Shown here: positions 9,542-19,868 of the stretch, piece by piece
Numbering within the stretch: the stretch's first letter is position 1
Layout of the letters: the number at the start of each line of letters is the position of its first letter
NCBI RefSeq assembly: GCF_946480305.1
Contig: NZ_CAMLJQ010000048.1
Coordinates: 1-32,617 of the forward strand
From: an uncultured Caldimonas sp.
GTDB taxonomy: Bacteria > Pseudomonadota > Gammaproteobacteria > Burkholderiales > Burkholderiaceae
DNA: 32,617 bases
Reading direction: 5' to 3'
Notes under the pieces: generated by a model
Told to the model about the DNA's origin: nothing
Seen by the model: the letters and a program-made list of their open reading frames with translations, nothing else
The model's database searches: none
Program-made: the position numbers and the translations under genes

Positions 9542-10495
9542 TCACAACCCCAGCAACGCCTGCACACGCAGGCGTTCTTTTTCGTCGAAGTGCTGCTCGA
9601 GGTAGGCCTGGATGGCCGCCTCGCGCTGCACCGGTGACAATTCCGGCGCTCGCCTCAGCCGGTCCACGTCGCCGTAGGCCTGCGCGACGCGCTGCTCCCA
9701 GCGCTGCCACGCTGCGTCTTCCTCACGCAGCCGCTGCGCGGCCTCCTCGCCGAACTGCTGCACCCGCTGCCGGTGCAGCACCTCGGGGTCGGTGCCCGGT
9801 GCGCCGCCGAGCAGCAACGCCTGCTGCGACTCTGGCGCCGGCTGCTGCGCTTGCGACATCTCCCGCCGCAGCGCTTCCTCTTCCTCGCGGTAGAAGGCTT
9901 CGGCCCAGGCGGGTCCGAGGATGCGCCGTCGCGCCAGCTGCCGCTCCGCGAGCGCCGGCGCCCACGTGCTGCGGTCGCCCAGCTTCACCTGATGCTCGTA
10001 GGTCTGCTGCTGCAGGGTCACGTAGCGCTGCCACACCTCGCCGATGCGCGCAGCGGCTTCGGCACCGACTGCGCGCGTCGCCTCGGCGAGCACCAGGGCC
10101 CCCAGCTCTTCCACACTCGCCTCGCCCAGCGCGGTGAGGTAGTAGTCGAAGCGCCGGCGCAGCGTGATCGATGGACGCAACTGGCCGGAGGCGTCGACGC
10201 CCCAGTCGCCGTCGGGCGAGGTGTCGCGCAGCGAACCGTCCGTGAACAGCCGGTGTGCCACCTGTTCGGGCGACCGCTGCGCCGTGGAAGCGCCCATGCC
10301 TGCAGCCGGGGCGGCACCCATCAGGCTGAAGCCTTCGCTGCGACCCAGCGGCGCGCCGCCGCTGCGCTCTGCGGGCGGCCGGGAAGGCGAGGCGCAGCCG
10401 TCGGGGCAGGCGAAGTGCCACCCGATCGATGCGAGCACCAGCACGCCCGCCGCCGACACGGCCCATCCTGCTGCGCGCGCACCGGGCCACGCCAT
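9542..10495 (-). CDS. lifO: Lipase-specific foldase (lipase chaperone)
   Basis: This is a 317-residue membrane-anchored steric chaperone that folds the secreted lipase in the periplasm. Residues about 10-27 form a single N-terminal membrane anchor, followed by a Pro/Gly/Ala-rich linker (to about residue 70) and an all-helical domain. The family hallmark (RxxFDY-F/L-LSA) is present as RRRFDYYLTALGE at about 113-125. The Glu/Gln/Arg-rich helices that follow (for example EEEEALRREMSQ) are typical of the extended arm that wraps the lipase. The ATG overlaps the stop codon of the upstream lipase (TGATG), a sign of translational coupling. A single foldase gene serves a locus with two lipases. Confidence 0.95.
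   Translation of the reverse strand: MAWPGARAAGWAVSAAGVLVLASIGWHFACPDGCASPSRPPAERSGGAPLGRSEGFSLMGAAPAAGMGASTAQRSPEQVAHRLFTDGSLRDTSPDGDWGVDASGQLRPSITLRRRFDYYLTALGEASVEELGALVLAEATRAVGAEAAARIGEVWQRYVTLQQQTYEHQVKLGDRSTWAPALAERQLARRRILGPAWAEAFYREEEEALRREMSQAQQPAPESQQALLLGGAPGTDPEVLHRQRVQQFGEEAAQRLREEDAAWQRWEQRVAQAYGDVDRLRRAPELSPVQREAAIQAYLEQHFDEKERLRVQALLGL
9555..9582 (+). terminator. Intrinsic terminator of the TRAP operon, embedded in the foldase gene
   Basis: AACGCCTGC (9555-9563) and GCAGGCGTT (9568-9576) form a perfect 9-bp stem with a four-base loop, followed by CTTTTT on the plus strand. It lies 40 bases after the DctM stop and inside the last codons of the convergent foldase gene. Confidence 0.75.
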
Positions 10496-11430
10496 CACAA
10501 CCCTGCCTGCTGCAGCCGGTTGGCGTGCGCGCGGTAGAAGGCCACCGGATCGGGCGTGAACAGGCCGCGCAGCCCGAAGGCGTGGTTCATCTGGTCGACG
10601 TGGTTCCACGGGTAGTCGTCACGCAGCACCTGGCCCCAATGCGACGAGCAGCGCCCCACGAGCCCGTCGTTCGGCGATCCCTTGAACATCAGCGAAGTGA
10701 TGCCCAGCAGCCCGTCGGTCGGGTCGAGCACGTTGGTCAGCACCGAGGTGCCGCTGGCCGAGTAGTAGCGCACGCCGTTCGCCGTTGCCGGCCCTTGTCC
10801 GCATGACGTGGTCGGCTTGCCTGCCGGAAAGCGTGCGTTGAAGCTGGCCGCGCCCGCGCTCGTCAACGAGTTCATCGCCGCCTCGGAGTTCTGGGGCAGC
10901 GACGGCGCGCCGGACAGGAAGCTGATCACGCTCGCAAAGCCGTTGACGATGCTGGACACGACCTGCGTGCTGCCGGTGGCGTCGGTGCCGCGCTTCACCG
11001 CGTCCGCCACCGGGCTGCCGAGGTGCGGCGTGCCGACGGTGGTGACCGAAGCCACCAGTTCCGGCGCCACGGCCGCCACGTACCGCACCGTCTGGCCGCC
11101 ATGGCTGTGCCCGATGAGGTTGAACTTCGCGTGCCCGTAGGCTGCCTTCAGGCGGCGCAACTCGGCCAGCAGCTGCTCGCCACGCACCTCGCTGGCGTTG
11201 GCCGCGGACTGCTGCGGCACATACACCGTGGCACCACCTGAGCGCAATGCCGAGGGAATGCCGTACCAGTAGTTCACGATGCCGACCGAGTCGAAGCCGA
11301 ACAGGCCATGCACCAGCACGACGGGATGGCGCGTGCGGGTATAGGTGTCGGCCGCGTGGGCGGTGGTCGTGGCACCGAGGGCGCCGAGGCAGGCGGCCGC
11401 AAGGGCCGTGCGCGCGAGCAAGCGTTTCAC
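10495..11430 (-). CDS. lipA: Secreted triacylglycerol lipase, family I.1/I.2 (first lipase, next to the foldase)
   Basis: This is a 311-residue secreted alpha/beta-hydrolase related to Pseudomonas and Burkholderia foldase-dependent lipases. A Sec signal peptide ends at THAHA (about residue 26). The oxyanion-hole HG is at 41-42. The nucleophile Ser109 lies in GHSHGG, the catalytic Asp255 in PNDGLVG and His277 in PWNHVD. Cys210 and Cys261 can form the conserved disulphide. The start is a GTG with AAGGAG eight bases upstream; the longer in-frame ATG would precede the signal peptide and lies in the leader. The stop codon overlaps the foldase start. It is closely similar to the second lipase upstream, including the C-terminal ANRLQQAGL, so they arose by duplication. 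Confidence 0.95.
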   Translation of the reverse strand: MKRLLARTALAAACLGALGATTTAHAADTYTRTRHPVVLVHGLFGFDSVGIVNYWYGIPSALRSGGATVYVPQQSAANASEVRGEQLLAELRRLKAAYGHAKFNLIGHSHGGQTVRYVAAVAPELVASVTTVGTPHLGSPVADAVKRGTDATGSTQVVSSIVNGFASVISFLSGAPSLPQNSEAAMNSLTSAGAASFNARFPAGKPTTSCGQGPATANGVRYYSASGTSVLTNVLDPTDGLLGITSLMFKGSPNDGLVGRCSSHWGQVLRDDYPWNHVDQMNHAFGLRGLFTPDPVAFYRAHANRLQQAGL

Positions 11431-11503
11431 GTGTCTGTCTCCTTCTGGTGGGTCCGCGCAGCTGGGGTGGGCTGTTTCGCCGTGGCGCGGTGAGCGGATT
11501 AAA

Positions 11504-11515
11504 GAACGATCGTTC
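11504..11515. promoter_or_regulatory. 12-bp palindrome upstream of the first lipase (candidate TetR-type operator)
   Basis: GAACGATCGTTC is a perfect palindrome 74-85 bases upstream of the first lipase GTG, in an AT-richer patch (ATTAAAGAACGATCGTTCGT). The core ACGATCGT resembles operators of some TetR-family repressors. It is absent from the leader of the second lipase. No TetR gene is in the window, so the assignment is only suggestive. Confidence 0.35.
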
Positions 11516-11541
11516 GTTTTCAACCCTGCGGAATTGCCCGC

Positions 11542-11563
11542 AGCTGCAATGCAGCAAAGTGAT
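11542..11563. promoter_or_regulatory. PhaR-like dyad upstream of the first lipase
   Basis: AGCTGCAATGCAGCAAAGTGAT contains the dyad GCTGCA-A-TGCAGC, which fits the CTGC-N3-GCAG pattern described for the polyhydroxyalkanoate regulator PhaR. The same 22-base block, with one difference, stands before the second lipase at 12677. It begins 112 bases upstream of this lipase's start codon, against 118 for the other. Confidence 0.4.
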
Positions 11564-11620
11564 GCGAGTGACGGCGAAGGCATCGGCGCCGTCATCTCGA
11601 TCACTGGCGACAACCTGCGC

Positions 11621-12559
11621 TTACAACCCTGCCTGCTTCAACCGGTTGGCCTGCGCCCGGTAAAACGCCACCGGTTCCGGGGTGAACCACGCGCGCAAGC
11701 CGAAGGTGTGGTTGATCGCGTCGACGTGGTTCCAGGGGTAGTCGTCGCGCAGCACCTCGCCCCAGTGCGACGAGCATCGCCCCACCAGGCCATCGTTCTG
11801 CTCGAAGCCGAAGAAGACGCTGGTGGCCGCGAGGAAACCGTCTGCCGCATCGAGCACGTTCGTCACCACCGACGTGCCGCCGCTGGAGTAGTAGCGGACG
11901 CCGTTGACCACTGCCGGCCCCTGCCCGCATGCGCTGGAGGGCTGGCCTTGCGGAAAGCGCCGGTTGAAATCGGCCGACCCTGCCGTGCTGAGCGATTGCA
12001 GCGCTGCCAGCGAGTCCTGCGGCAACTGCGGGCTGCCCGACAACGAACTGATGAGACGCGACAACGCATCGGCGATGGCGGCCACCGGGCCGGTCGTGCC
12101 GGTCCACGACGTGAGGCCTTCCACGCCGTCGGCCGTCTTGCTGCCGTGGTGCGGCGTGTGCACCGCGGTGACGGACGCGACCAGCTCCGGCGCCACCGCG
12201 GCCACGTACCGGCTGGTGTGCCCGCCGTGGCTGTGCGCGACCAGATTGAACCTGGCATGCCCATGCGCGCGTTGCAGTGCCCGCAACTCGCGCAGCAGTT
12301 GCTCGCCGCGCACTTCAGAGGCGTTCGACGCCGAGACGCTGGCGGTGTAGACGGTGGCACCGCCGCTGCGCAACGCATCGGGCACGCCGTAGAAGTAGTT
12401 GACGGGCCCGAGCTGGTCGAAGCCGAGCAGGCCATGCACCAGCACGATGGGATGGCGCGTCTGCGTGTAGGTGTCGGCTGCGTGGGCTGACGTGGCGGCA
12501 GCGAGAGGGCCGCCGAGGCAGGCAGCGGCCAGCACCGCGCGGGCAATCATGCGTTTCAC
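11621..12559 (-). CDS. lipA: Secreted triacylglycerol lipase, family I.1/I.2 (second lipase, variant nucleophile elbow)
   Basis: This is a 312-residue secreted lipase paralogous to the one downstream. The signal peptide ends at SAHA (about residue 27). The oxyanion HG, the catalytic Asp in QNDGLVG, the His in PWNHVD and both disulphide cysteines are conserved. The nucleophile Ser110 lies in AHSHGG rather than the usual GHSHGG, so the first glycine of the elbow is replaced by alanine. The nearby GTPHLGSPVAD of the other copy is HTPHHGSKTAD here, and the region after DAADGF is more aromatic (VFFGFEQ). These changes flank the active site and suggest altered substrate preference. The GTG start has AAAGGA about eight bases upstream. 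It lies 190 bases before the other lipase and has its own leader, so it may be expressed separately. It presumably shares the single foldase. Confidence 0.94.
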   Translation of the reverse strand: MKRMIARAVLAAACLGGPLAAATSAHAADTYTQTRHPIVLVHGLLGFDQLGPVNYFYGVPDALRSGGATVYTASVSASNASEVRGEQLLRELRALQRAHGHARFNLVAHSHGGHTSRYVAAVAPELVASVTAVHTPHHGSKTADGVEGLTSWTGTTGPVAAIADALSRLISSLSGSPQLPQDSLAALQSLSTAGSADFNRRFPQGQPSSACGQGPAVVNGVRYYSSGGTSVVTNVLDAADGFLAATSVFFGFEQNDGLVGRCSSHWGEVLRDDYPWNHVDAINHTFGLRAWFTPEPVAFYRAQANRLKQAGL

Positions 12560-12676
12560 GTGGGTTTCCTTTCTCCCGGTTGCCGTGGTTCCGGCCGCGC
12601 ACGAGGTGAGCGCTTGCCACCACGGTCGGGCCATTGAAGGCTTGAGCCCTCGCAGGGTTGCACCGTGAAAACCCAA

Positions 12677-12698
12677 AGCTGCACTGCAGCAAAGTGAT
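12677..12698. promoter_or_regulatory. PhaR-like dyad upstream of the second lipase
   Basis: AGCTGCACTGCAGCAAAGTGAT contains GCTGCA-C-TGCAGC, matching CTGC-N3-GCAG. It differs at one base from the block at 11542 and lies at nearly the same distance from its lipase start, while the rest of the two leaders has diverged. This conservation points to a functional site. Confidence 0.4.
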
Positions 12699-12742
12699 CG
12701 AGCAGACGGCCCGCAACGCAGGGCGTGCATGGCGATCACACA

Positions 12743-12762
12743 GCCCCCGCATCTCAGGGGGC
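12743..12762 (-). terminator. GC hairpin after the histidine kinase gene (weak terminator candidate)
   Basis: GCCCCC (12743-12748) and GGGGGC (12757-12762) can pair around an eight-base loop, about 65 bases beyond the kinase stop. Neither strand has a T-run, so intrinsic termination is uncertain. Confidence 0.25.
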
Positions 12763-12825
12763 CGAGGCACTGGTGGGCACGTATCGAGCTCCCGGGGCGG
12801 GAACTGCAACGGCCGCAGCGCGCCG

Positions 12826-14364
12826 TCAGGGGTGAACTTCGTTGGGCGAGACCGGCTCGCCGTTCGGCTCGCCGGCGTGCGGCGCGACCGGAAAGCGCAC
12901 CGTGAAACGGGTACCGCGCCCGTTGCCGTCGGTCGACACCCGGGCATCCTCGATCGTCACCACCGCCCCGTGCTGTTGCGCGATCTCACGCACGATGGCC
13001 AGGCCCAGGCCACTGCCGTCCACGTCGGTCCCCAGCGCCCGGTAGAACGGCTGAAACACCAGTTCGCGTTCGGACTCCGGGATGCCGGGCCCCGAATCCT
13101 CGACCTGCAACACGCTGACCTGCCCGAACGGGTCGTTGAACATCCGCACCGTCACGGTCCCGCCCTCCGGCGTGTAGAGGATGGCGTTGTCGACCAGATT
13201 GCGCACCAGCTCCTTCACGAGCAGCGGGTTGCCGAGCACGCGCGAGCCCGAAGCGCCGGGCACGGTATCCGGGCGGTCGGGCTCCGGCCCCTCGTAGCCG
13301 AGGTCGATGCGCTTGTCGAGCGCGCGCGGCACGAAGTCACGCACCGCCTCTGCCGCCACTCGTGCCAGCGGCACTTCATGGCGGTGCAGCAACTGCCCCT
13401 GGTTCTCGGCCCGCGCCAGCGCGAGCAACTGGTTGACCATGTGCGCGGCCCGCTGGCTGGAGCGCGCGATCTGCCGCAGCGATTTCTTCAACTCCTGCGG
13501 GTCGCGCTGGCCGGCATCGATCTCGCGCTGGGCCAGCTCGGCCTGCATGCGCAGACCTGCCAGCGGCGTCTTCAACTGGTGCGCCGCGTCGGCCAGGAAG
13601 TGCTTCTGCGTCTGCAGCGACTGGTCCAACCGGCCGAGCAGGTCATTGATCGAGCGCACCAGCGGCGCCACCTCTTCCGGCGCGTCGCGCTCGTCGATCG
13701 GGCTGAGGTCGTCGCTGCGACGGCGACGGATGCGCTGCTGCAGCTCCGACAGCGGCGCGATCCCGCGCGACAGTGCCAGCCACACCAGCAGCACCGCGAC
13801 CGGCAGGATCACGAACTGCGGCAGGATCACGCCCTTGATGATCTCGGTCGCCAGCTGCGAGCGCTTGTTCAACGTCTCGGCCACCTGCACCAGCGCCACG
13901 GCGTCGTCGGCCAACGCCGGCAGCGGCACCCACACGTACGCCACCCGCACCGCCTCGTTGTGCGCCTCGTCGTTGCGAAAGCGGACTTCGCGCGTGTCGC
14001 GCTGCTCGTCGGTGGGCACCGGCAACTCACGGTCGCCGCTCACGTACTCGCCGCGCGTGCCCAGCACCTGGAAGTAGATGGTGTCGACGTTGTCCGCGCG
14101 CAGGAACTCCGAGATCGCGCGCGGCAGCTGCGGCACCGCCTGCCCCGGCGCAGCGGCGATCTGCTGCCCCAGCGCGCGCGCCGTTTCGCCCAACGCCCGG
14201 TCGAACGGGCGGTTGGCGATGTTTTCCGCCACCAGCCAGGTCAACGCCACGCTCATCGGCCACAGCAGCAGCAGCGGTGCCAGCATCCAGTCCAGGATCT
14301 CGCCGAACAGCGAACGCTGCTCGCGATAGGCCGAACTCGTATGGGCCAGCAGATTGGGCGGCAT
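12826..14364 (-). CDS. Two-component sensor histidine kinase
   Basis: This is a 512-residue inner-membrane kinase with two membrane helices (about 25-47 and 178-198) flanking a periplasmic sensor region of about 130 residues of the 2CSK_N type. A HAMP-like segment follows. The dimerisation/phosphoacceptor box is FLADAAHQLKTPLAGL with His262. The ATPase domain shows the N box NLVDNAILYTP, the G1 box DSGPGIP, the F box VFQPFYR and the G2 box GSGLGLAIV. The layout resembles TctE/QseC-type kinases that sense small organic acids or other periplasmic signals, but the ligand is unknown. It lies 42 bases after its partner response-regulator gene and belongs to the same leftward operon. Confidence 0.95.
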   Translation of the reverse strand: MPPNLLAHTSSAYREQRSLFGEILDWMLAPLLLLWPMSVALTWLVAENIANRPFDRALGETARALGQQIAAAPGQAVPQLPRAISEFLRADNVDTIYFQVLGTRGEYVSGDRELPVPTDEQRDTREVRFRNDEAHNEAVRVAYVWVPLPALADDAVALVQVAETLNKRSQLATEIIKGVILPQFVILPVAVLLVWLALSRGIAPLSELQQRIRRRRSDDLSPIDERDAPEEVAPLVRSINDLLGRLDQSLQTQKHFLADAAHQLKTPLAGLRMQAELAQREIDAGQRDPQELKKSLRQIARSSQRAAHMVNQLLALARAENQGQLLHRHEVPLARVAAEAVRDFVPRALDKRIDLGYEGPEPDRPDTVPGASGSRVLGNPLLVKELVRNLVDNAILYTPEGGTVTVRMFNDPFGQVSVLQVEDSGPGIPESERELVFQPFYRALGTDVDGSGLGLAIVREIAQQHGAVVTIEDARVSTDGNGRGTRFTVRFPVAPHAGEPNGEPVSPNEVHP

Positions 14365-14406
14365 CAGGGCGTGCGGGGCAATCCAGCGTGGCCGAGCAGC
14401 CTGCGC

Positions 14407-15078
<672 letters not shown>

Positions 15079-15159
15079 CGTATGTCTCCTGCAGCTGTCA
15101 TCGGCATCGGTCGCTGCTGTGACTGATTGTAGGTGTGGCACGCCGCGTAGCACTCGCAT

Positions 15160-15245
15160 TTGCCGCGCGGGCACCGCAGAGCCGGCTTCGCCGGGCTGCT
15201 GGTGACGCCCCCTCGAAGGGGGCGCGCGGAGCGCGTAGGGGGTGA
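15160..15245. repeat. REP-like palindromic sequence between the response regulator and recA
   Basis: Two tight hairpins lie here: CCGGC-TTC-GCCGG near 15182-15194 and GCCCCCT-CGA-AGGGGGC at 15207-15223, followed by GCGCGCGGAGCGCG. The compact GC-rich dyads, in a non-coding gap between divergent genes, resemble repetitive extragenic palindromes common in Burkholderiales. Copy number cannot be judged from one window. Confidence 0.4.
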
Positions 15246-15256
15246 GCCAGCCACCA

Positions 15257-15285
15257 CTGTACAAACATCCAGCTTTTGCGATAAT
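15257..15285 (+). promoter_or_regulatory. recA promoter with LexA-like (SOS) box
   Basis: CTGTACAAACATCCAG (15257-15272) matches the LexA consensus CTGT-N8-ACAG with one mismatch. It would overlap the -35 position of an extended -10 element, TGCGATAAT, ending at 15285. The arrangement is what is expected for LexA repression of recA. Confidence 0.6.
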
Positions 15286-15307
15286 GCGCCGATCTTTGGA
15301 GAACCGA

Positions 15308-16420
<1,113 letters not shown>

Positions 16421-16444
16421 AACCGTCCCGCGCCCTTCACCGCC

Positions 16445-16906
16445 ATGGGCTTCGGCAAGCTGTCGCTGAAAGGGCGGGCGCTCAAATATCTGGCCGCTCG
16501 CGAGCATTCCCGGCCCGAACTGGAACGCAAGCTGCGTCCGCACGAAGAGGAGCCGGGCCAGCTCGACGCCATCCTCGATGAACTCGAAGCCAAGGGCCTG
16601 CTCTCGCAGGCCCGCTTCGTCGAGTCGGTGCTGCATCGCAAATCGGCCCGCTTCGGCACCGCCCGCATCCGCCACGAACTGCACGGGCACGGGTTGGACG
16701 CCGACACCGTTTCCGAAGCGCTGAGCCGCCTGCAGGCTTCGGAGTTCGAACGCGCGCAGGCGCTGTGGCAGCGCAAGTTCGGCACACCGGCGGCTGAGCC
16801 GGCCGAACGTGCCCGGCAGATGCGGTTTCTGGCAGGGCGAGGTTTTTCAGCCGAAGTGATCCGGCGTGTCGTGAAAGGCGCCGAAGATGACGGCCCGGCG
16901 CCTTGA
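16445..16906 (+). CDS. recX: Regulatory protein RecX
   Basis: This 153-residue, basic, all-helical protein binds RecA filaments and limits their activity. It shows the repeated three-helix motif of the family: SLKGRALKYLAAREHSRPEL at the N-terminus, LDELEAKGLLSQARFVESVL in the middle (equivalent to the usual D-x-x-FA segment) and MRFLAGRGFSAEVIRRVV at the end. It lies 24 bases after recA and is presumably co-transcribed. Its stop codon lies in the left arm of an inverted repeat whose right arm ends at the next gene's start. Confidence 0.96.
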   Translation: MGFGKLSLKGRALKYLAAREHSRPELERKLRPHEEEPGQLDAILDELEAKGLLSQARFVESVLHRKSARFGTARIRHELHGHGLDADTVSEALSRLQASEFERAQALWQRKFGTPAAEPAERARQMRFLAGRGFSAEVIRRVVKGAEDDGPAP

Positions 16907-16987
16907 CAGCCGGCCGCAAGCTTTGGTGCAGCGCACCATGATAAAGTCACGGGCTCGCCGAAACCCGCCCGTAACTCCCGGCTGTCA
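16904..16987 (+). other. Intergenic inverted repeat enclosing two hairpins (candidate structured RNA)
   Basis: TGACAGCCGG (16904-16913) and CCGGCTGTCA (16978-16987) are perfect 10-base complements. They enclose GGTGC-AGC-GCACC (16925-16937) and, further on, ACGGGC and GCCCGT with a 12-base loop. Folded as RNA this gives a three-way-junction-like shape. It buries the recX stop codon and the first base of the DUF2889 start codon in its closing stem. No ribosome-binding site is visible before that start. Function is unknown. Confidence 0.4.
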
Positions 16988-17585
16988 TGGCACTTCCTCC
17001 GGCTGACCCGCAGCGCCAGCTCAAACACCGCCGCAGCATCGACGTCGCTGTCTATGCCCGCGGCGATGGGCTTTGGGAAGTCGATGCCCGCCTGACGGAC
17101 GTCAAGACCCGCGACTATCCGTTGGCCGGCGGCCTGCGCCCCGCGGGCGAGCCGGTGCACGACATGACGCTGCGCCTGGTGGTCAACGAGCAGCTCGACA
17201 TCCTCGAAGCCGGCGCCATCACCGAAGGCATGCCCTATCCGGGCCACTGCGACGCGCATGGCGACGCCTACGCCCGCCTCGTGGGCCTCAATCTCTTCAA
17301 GAACTTCCGCCACGCCGTGAAAGAACGGCTCGGCGGCATCCAGGGCTGCACGCACCTGACCGAGATGACGCAGGTGCTGCCCACGGCCGTCATCCAGGCC
17401 TTCGCCGGCGAGGTGCTCGACACCCAGGAGAACGGCGAAGCCGGCAGCAACAACCCGCCTTTCCAGCTCGACCGCTGCCATGCGCTGCGCTCCGATGGCG
17501 AGGCCGTCCGATTGTTTTACCCGCGCTGGTACCGGCCGCAAGCCGAACCGGTCATTTCAGTAGACGACCCAGAGAGAGTCACACC

Positions 17586-17589
<4 letters not shown>
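16987..17589 (+). CDS. DUF2889 domain protein
   Basis: This is a 200-residue soluble protein of a conserved, uncharacterised family often found beside sucCD in betaproteobacteria. Typical segments are [20 protein letters not shown], then [10 protein letters not shown] near the N-terminus, [14 protein letters not shown] in the middle, and a Cys-containing GCTHLTEM near residue 120. No signal peptide or membrane segment is seen. The ATG at 16987 lacks an obvious ribosome-binding site and lies at the end of a large inverted repeat. The stop codon overlaps the sucC start (ATGA), so expression of the two is probably coupled. No function is assigned. Confidence 0.88.
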
Positions 17590-18746
<1,157 letters not shown>

Positions 18747-18767
18747 TCGCCCTGAGAGGAATTTGAA

Positions 18768-19661
18768 ATGAGCATCCTGATCAGCAAGGACACCAAGGTC
18801 ATCACGCAGGGCATCACCGGCAAGACGGGCCAGTTCCACACCCGCATGTGCCGTGACTACGCCAATGGCAAGAACTGCTTCGTCGCCGGCGTGAACCCGA
18901 AGAAGGCCGGCGAGGACTTCGAAGGCATTCCCATCTACGCCAACGTCACCGAAGCCGCCAAGGCCACCGGCGCGACCGTCAGCGTGATCTACGTGCCGCC
19001 CGCCGGCGCCGCTGCCGCGATCTGGGAAGCCGTCGAGGCCGACCTCGACCTGGCGATCTGCATCACCGAAGGCATCCCCGTGCGCGACATGCTGGAAGTG
19101 CGCAACAAGATGAAGGCCAAGGAAGCCGCCGGCGGCAAGAAGACGCTGCTGCTCGGCCCGAACTGCCCCGGCCTGATCACGCCCGACGAGATCAAGATCG
19201 GCATCATGCCGGGCCACATCCACCGCAAGGGTCGCATCGGCGTGGTGTCGCGTTCCGGCACGCTGACGTATGAAGCCGTGGCGCAGCTCACCGAACTGGG
19301 CCTGGGCCAATCCAGCGCCGTCGGCATCGGTGGCGATCCGATCAACGGCCTGAAGCACATCGACGTGATGCGCATGTTCAACGACGACCCCGACACCGAC
19401 GCCGTCATCATGATCGGCGAAATCGGCGGTCCGGACGAAGCCGAAGCCGCGCGCTGGTGCAAGGACAACATGAAGAAGCCGATCGTCGGCTTCATCGCCG
19501 GTGTCACCGCCCCTCCCGGCAAGCGCATGGGCCACGCCGGCGCGCTGATCTCCGGTGGTGCCGACACGGCCGACGCCAAGCTCGCCATCATGGAAGAGTG
19601 CGGCTTCAAGGTCACGCGCAACCCGTCGGAAATGGGCAAGCTGCTCAAGAGCGTGCTCTGA
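18768..19661 (+). CDS. sucD: Succinate-CoA ligase (ADP-forming) subunit alpha
   Basis: This 297-residue alpha subunit binds CoA and carries the phosphohistidine intermediate. The N-terminal Rossmann domain begins with [33 protein letters not shown] and the CoA-ligase domain follow. The active-site His lies in [13 protein letters not shown] near residue 250. A GAGGA ribosome-binding site precedes the ATG. It forms the functional enzyme with sucC upstream and is followed by a strong hairpin. Confidence 0.98.
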   Translation: MSILISKDTKVITQGITGKTGQFHTRMCRDYANGKNCFVAGVNPKKAGEDFEGIPIYANVTEAAKATGATVSVIYVPPAGAAAAIWEAVEADLDLAICITEGIPVRDMLEVRNKMKAKEAAGGKKTLLLGPNCPGLITPDEIKIGIMPGHIHRKGRIGVVSRSGTLTYEAVAQLTELGLGQSSAVGIGGDPINGLKHIDVMRMFNDDPDTDAVIMIGEIGGPDEAEAARWCKDNMKKPIVGFIAGVTAPPGKRMGHAGALISGGADTADAKLAIMEECGFKVTRNPSEMGKLLKSVL

Positions 19662-19682
19662 TCGCCGTCTCGCCCGCTTGAA

Positions 19683-19708
19683 CGGAAGGCCGCGCGAGCG
19701 GCCTTCCG
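19683..19708 (+). terminator. Hairpin after sucD (probable terminator)
   Basis: CGGAAGGCCGC and GCGGCCTTCCG form a perfect 11-bp stem around a GCGA loop, 22 bases after the sucD stop. No T-run follows, so termination may be partial, or the hairpin may protect the 3' end. Confidence 0.5.
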
Positions 19709-19868
19709 CGCTTGCCGCCCGTCACTTTGCTGTCGAGGCACGCTCAAGCCGCTGTCGACGTACGTAGTTCACGCAAGGGAGCCACAGCGCGCGCCCCTAC
19801 ACTTGCGGGTTCACCCTAGGGGCCTCAGCGCTCCGGCATCTGATTTCCGAGAAAGAGAAGGACAGGAC

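Noticed and set aside
16903..16945. A perfect -35 box (TTGACA at 16903) as promoter of the DUF2889-sucCD genes
   Set aside because: No acceptable -10 element lies 16 to 18 bases downstream; the nearest GATAAA is too far away.
19709..19868. Possible yybP-ykoY manganese riboswitch before the TerC-family gene
   Set aside because: Such riboswitches often precede TerC-like genes, but I could not find the conserved core sequences or the expected paired arrangement in this leader.
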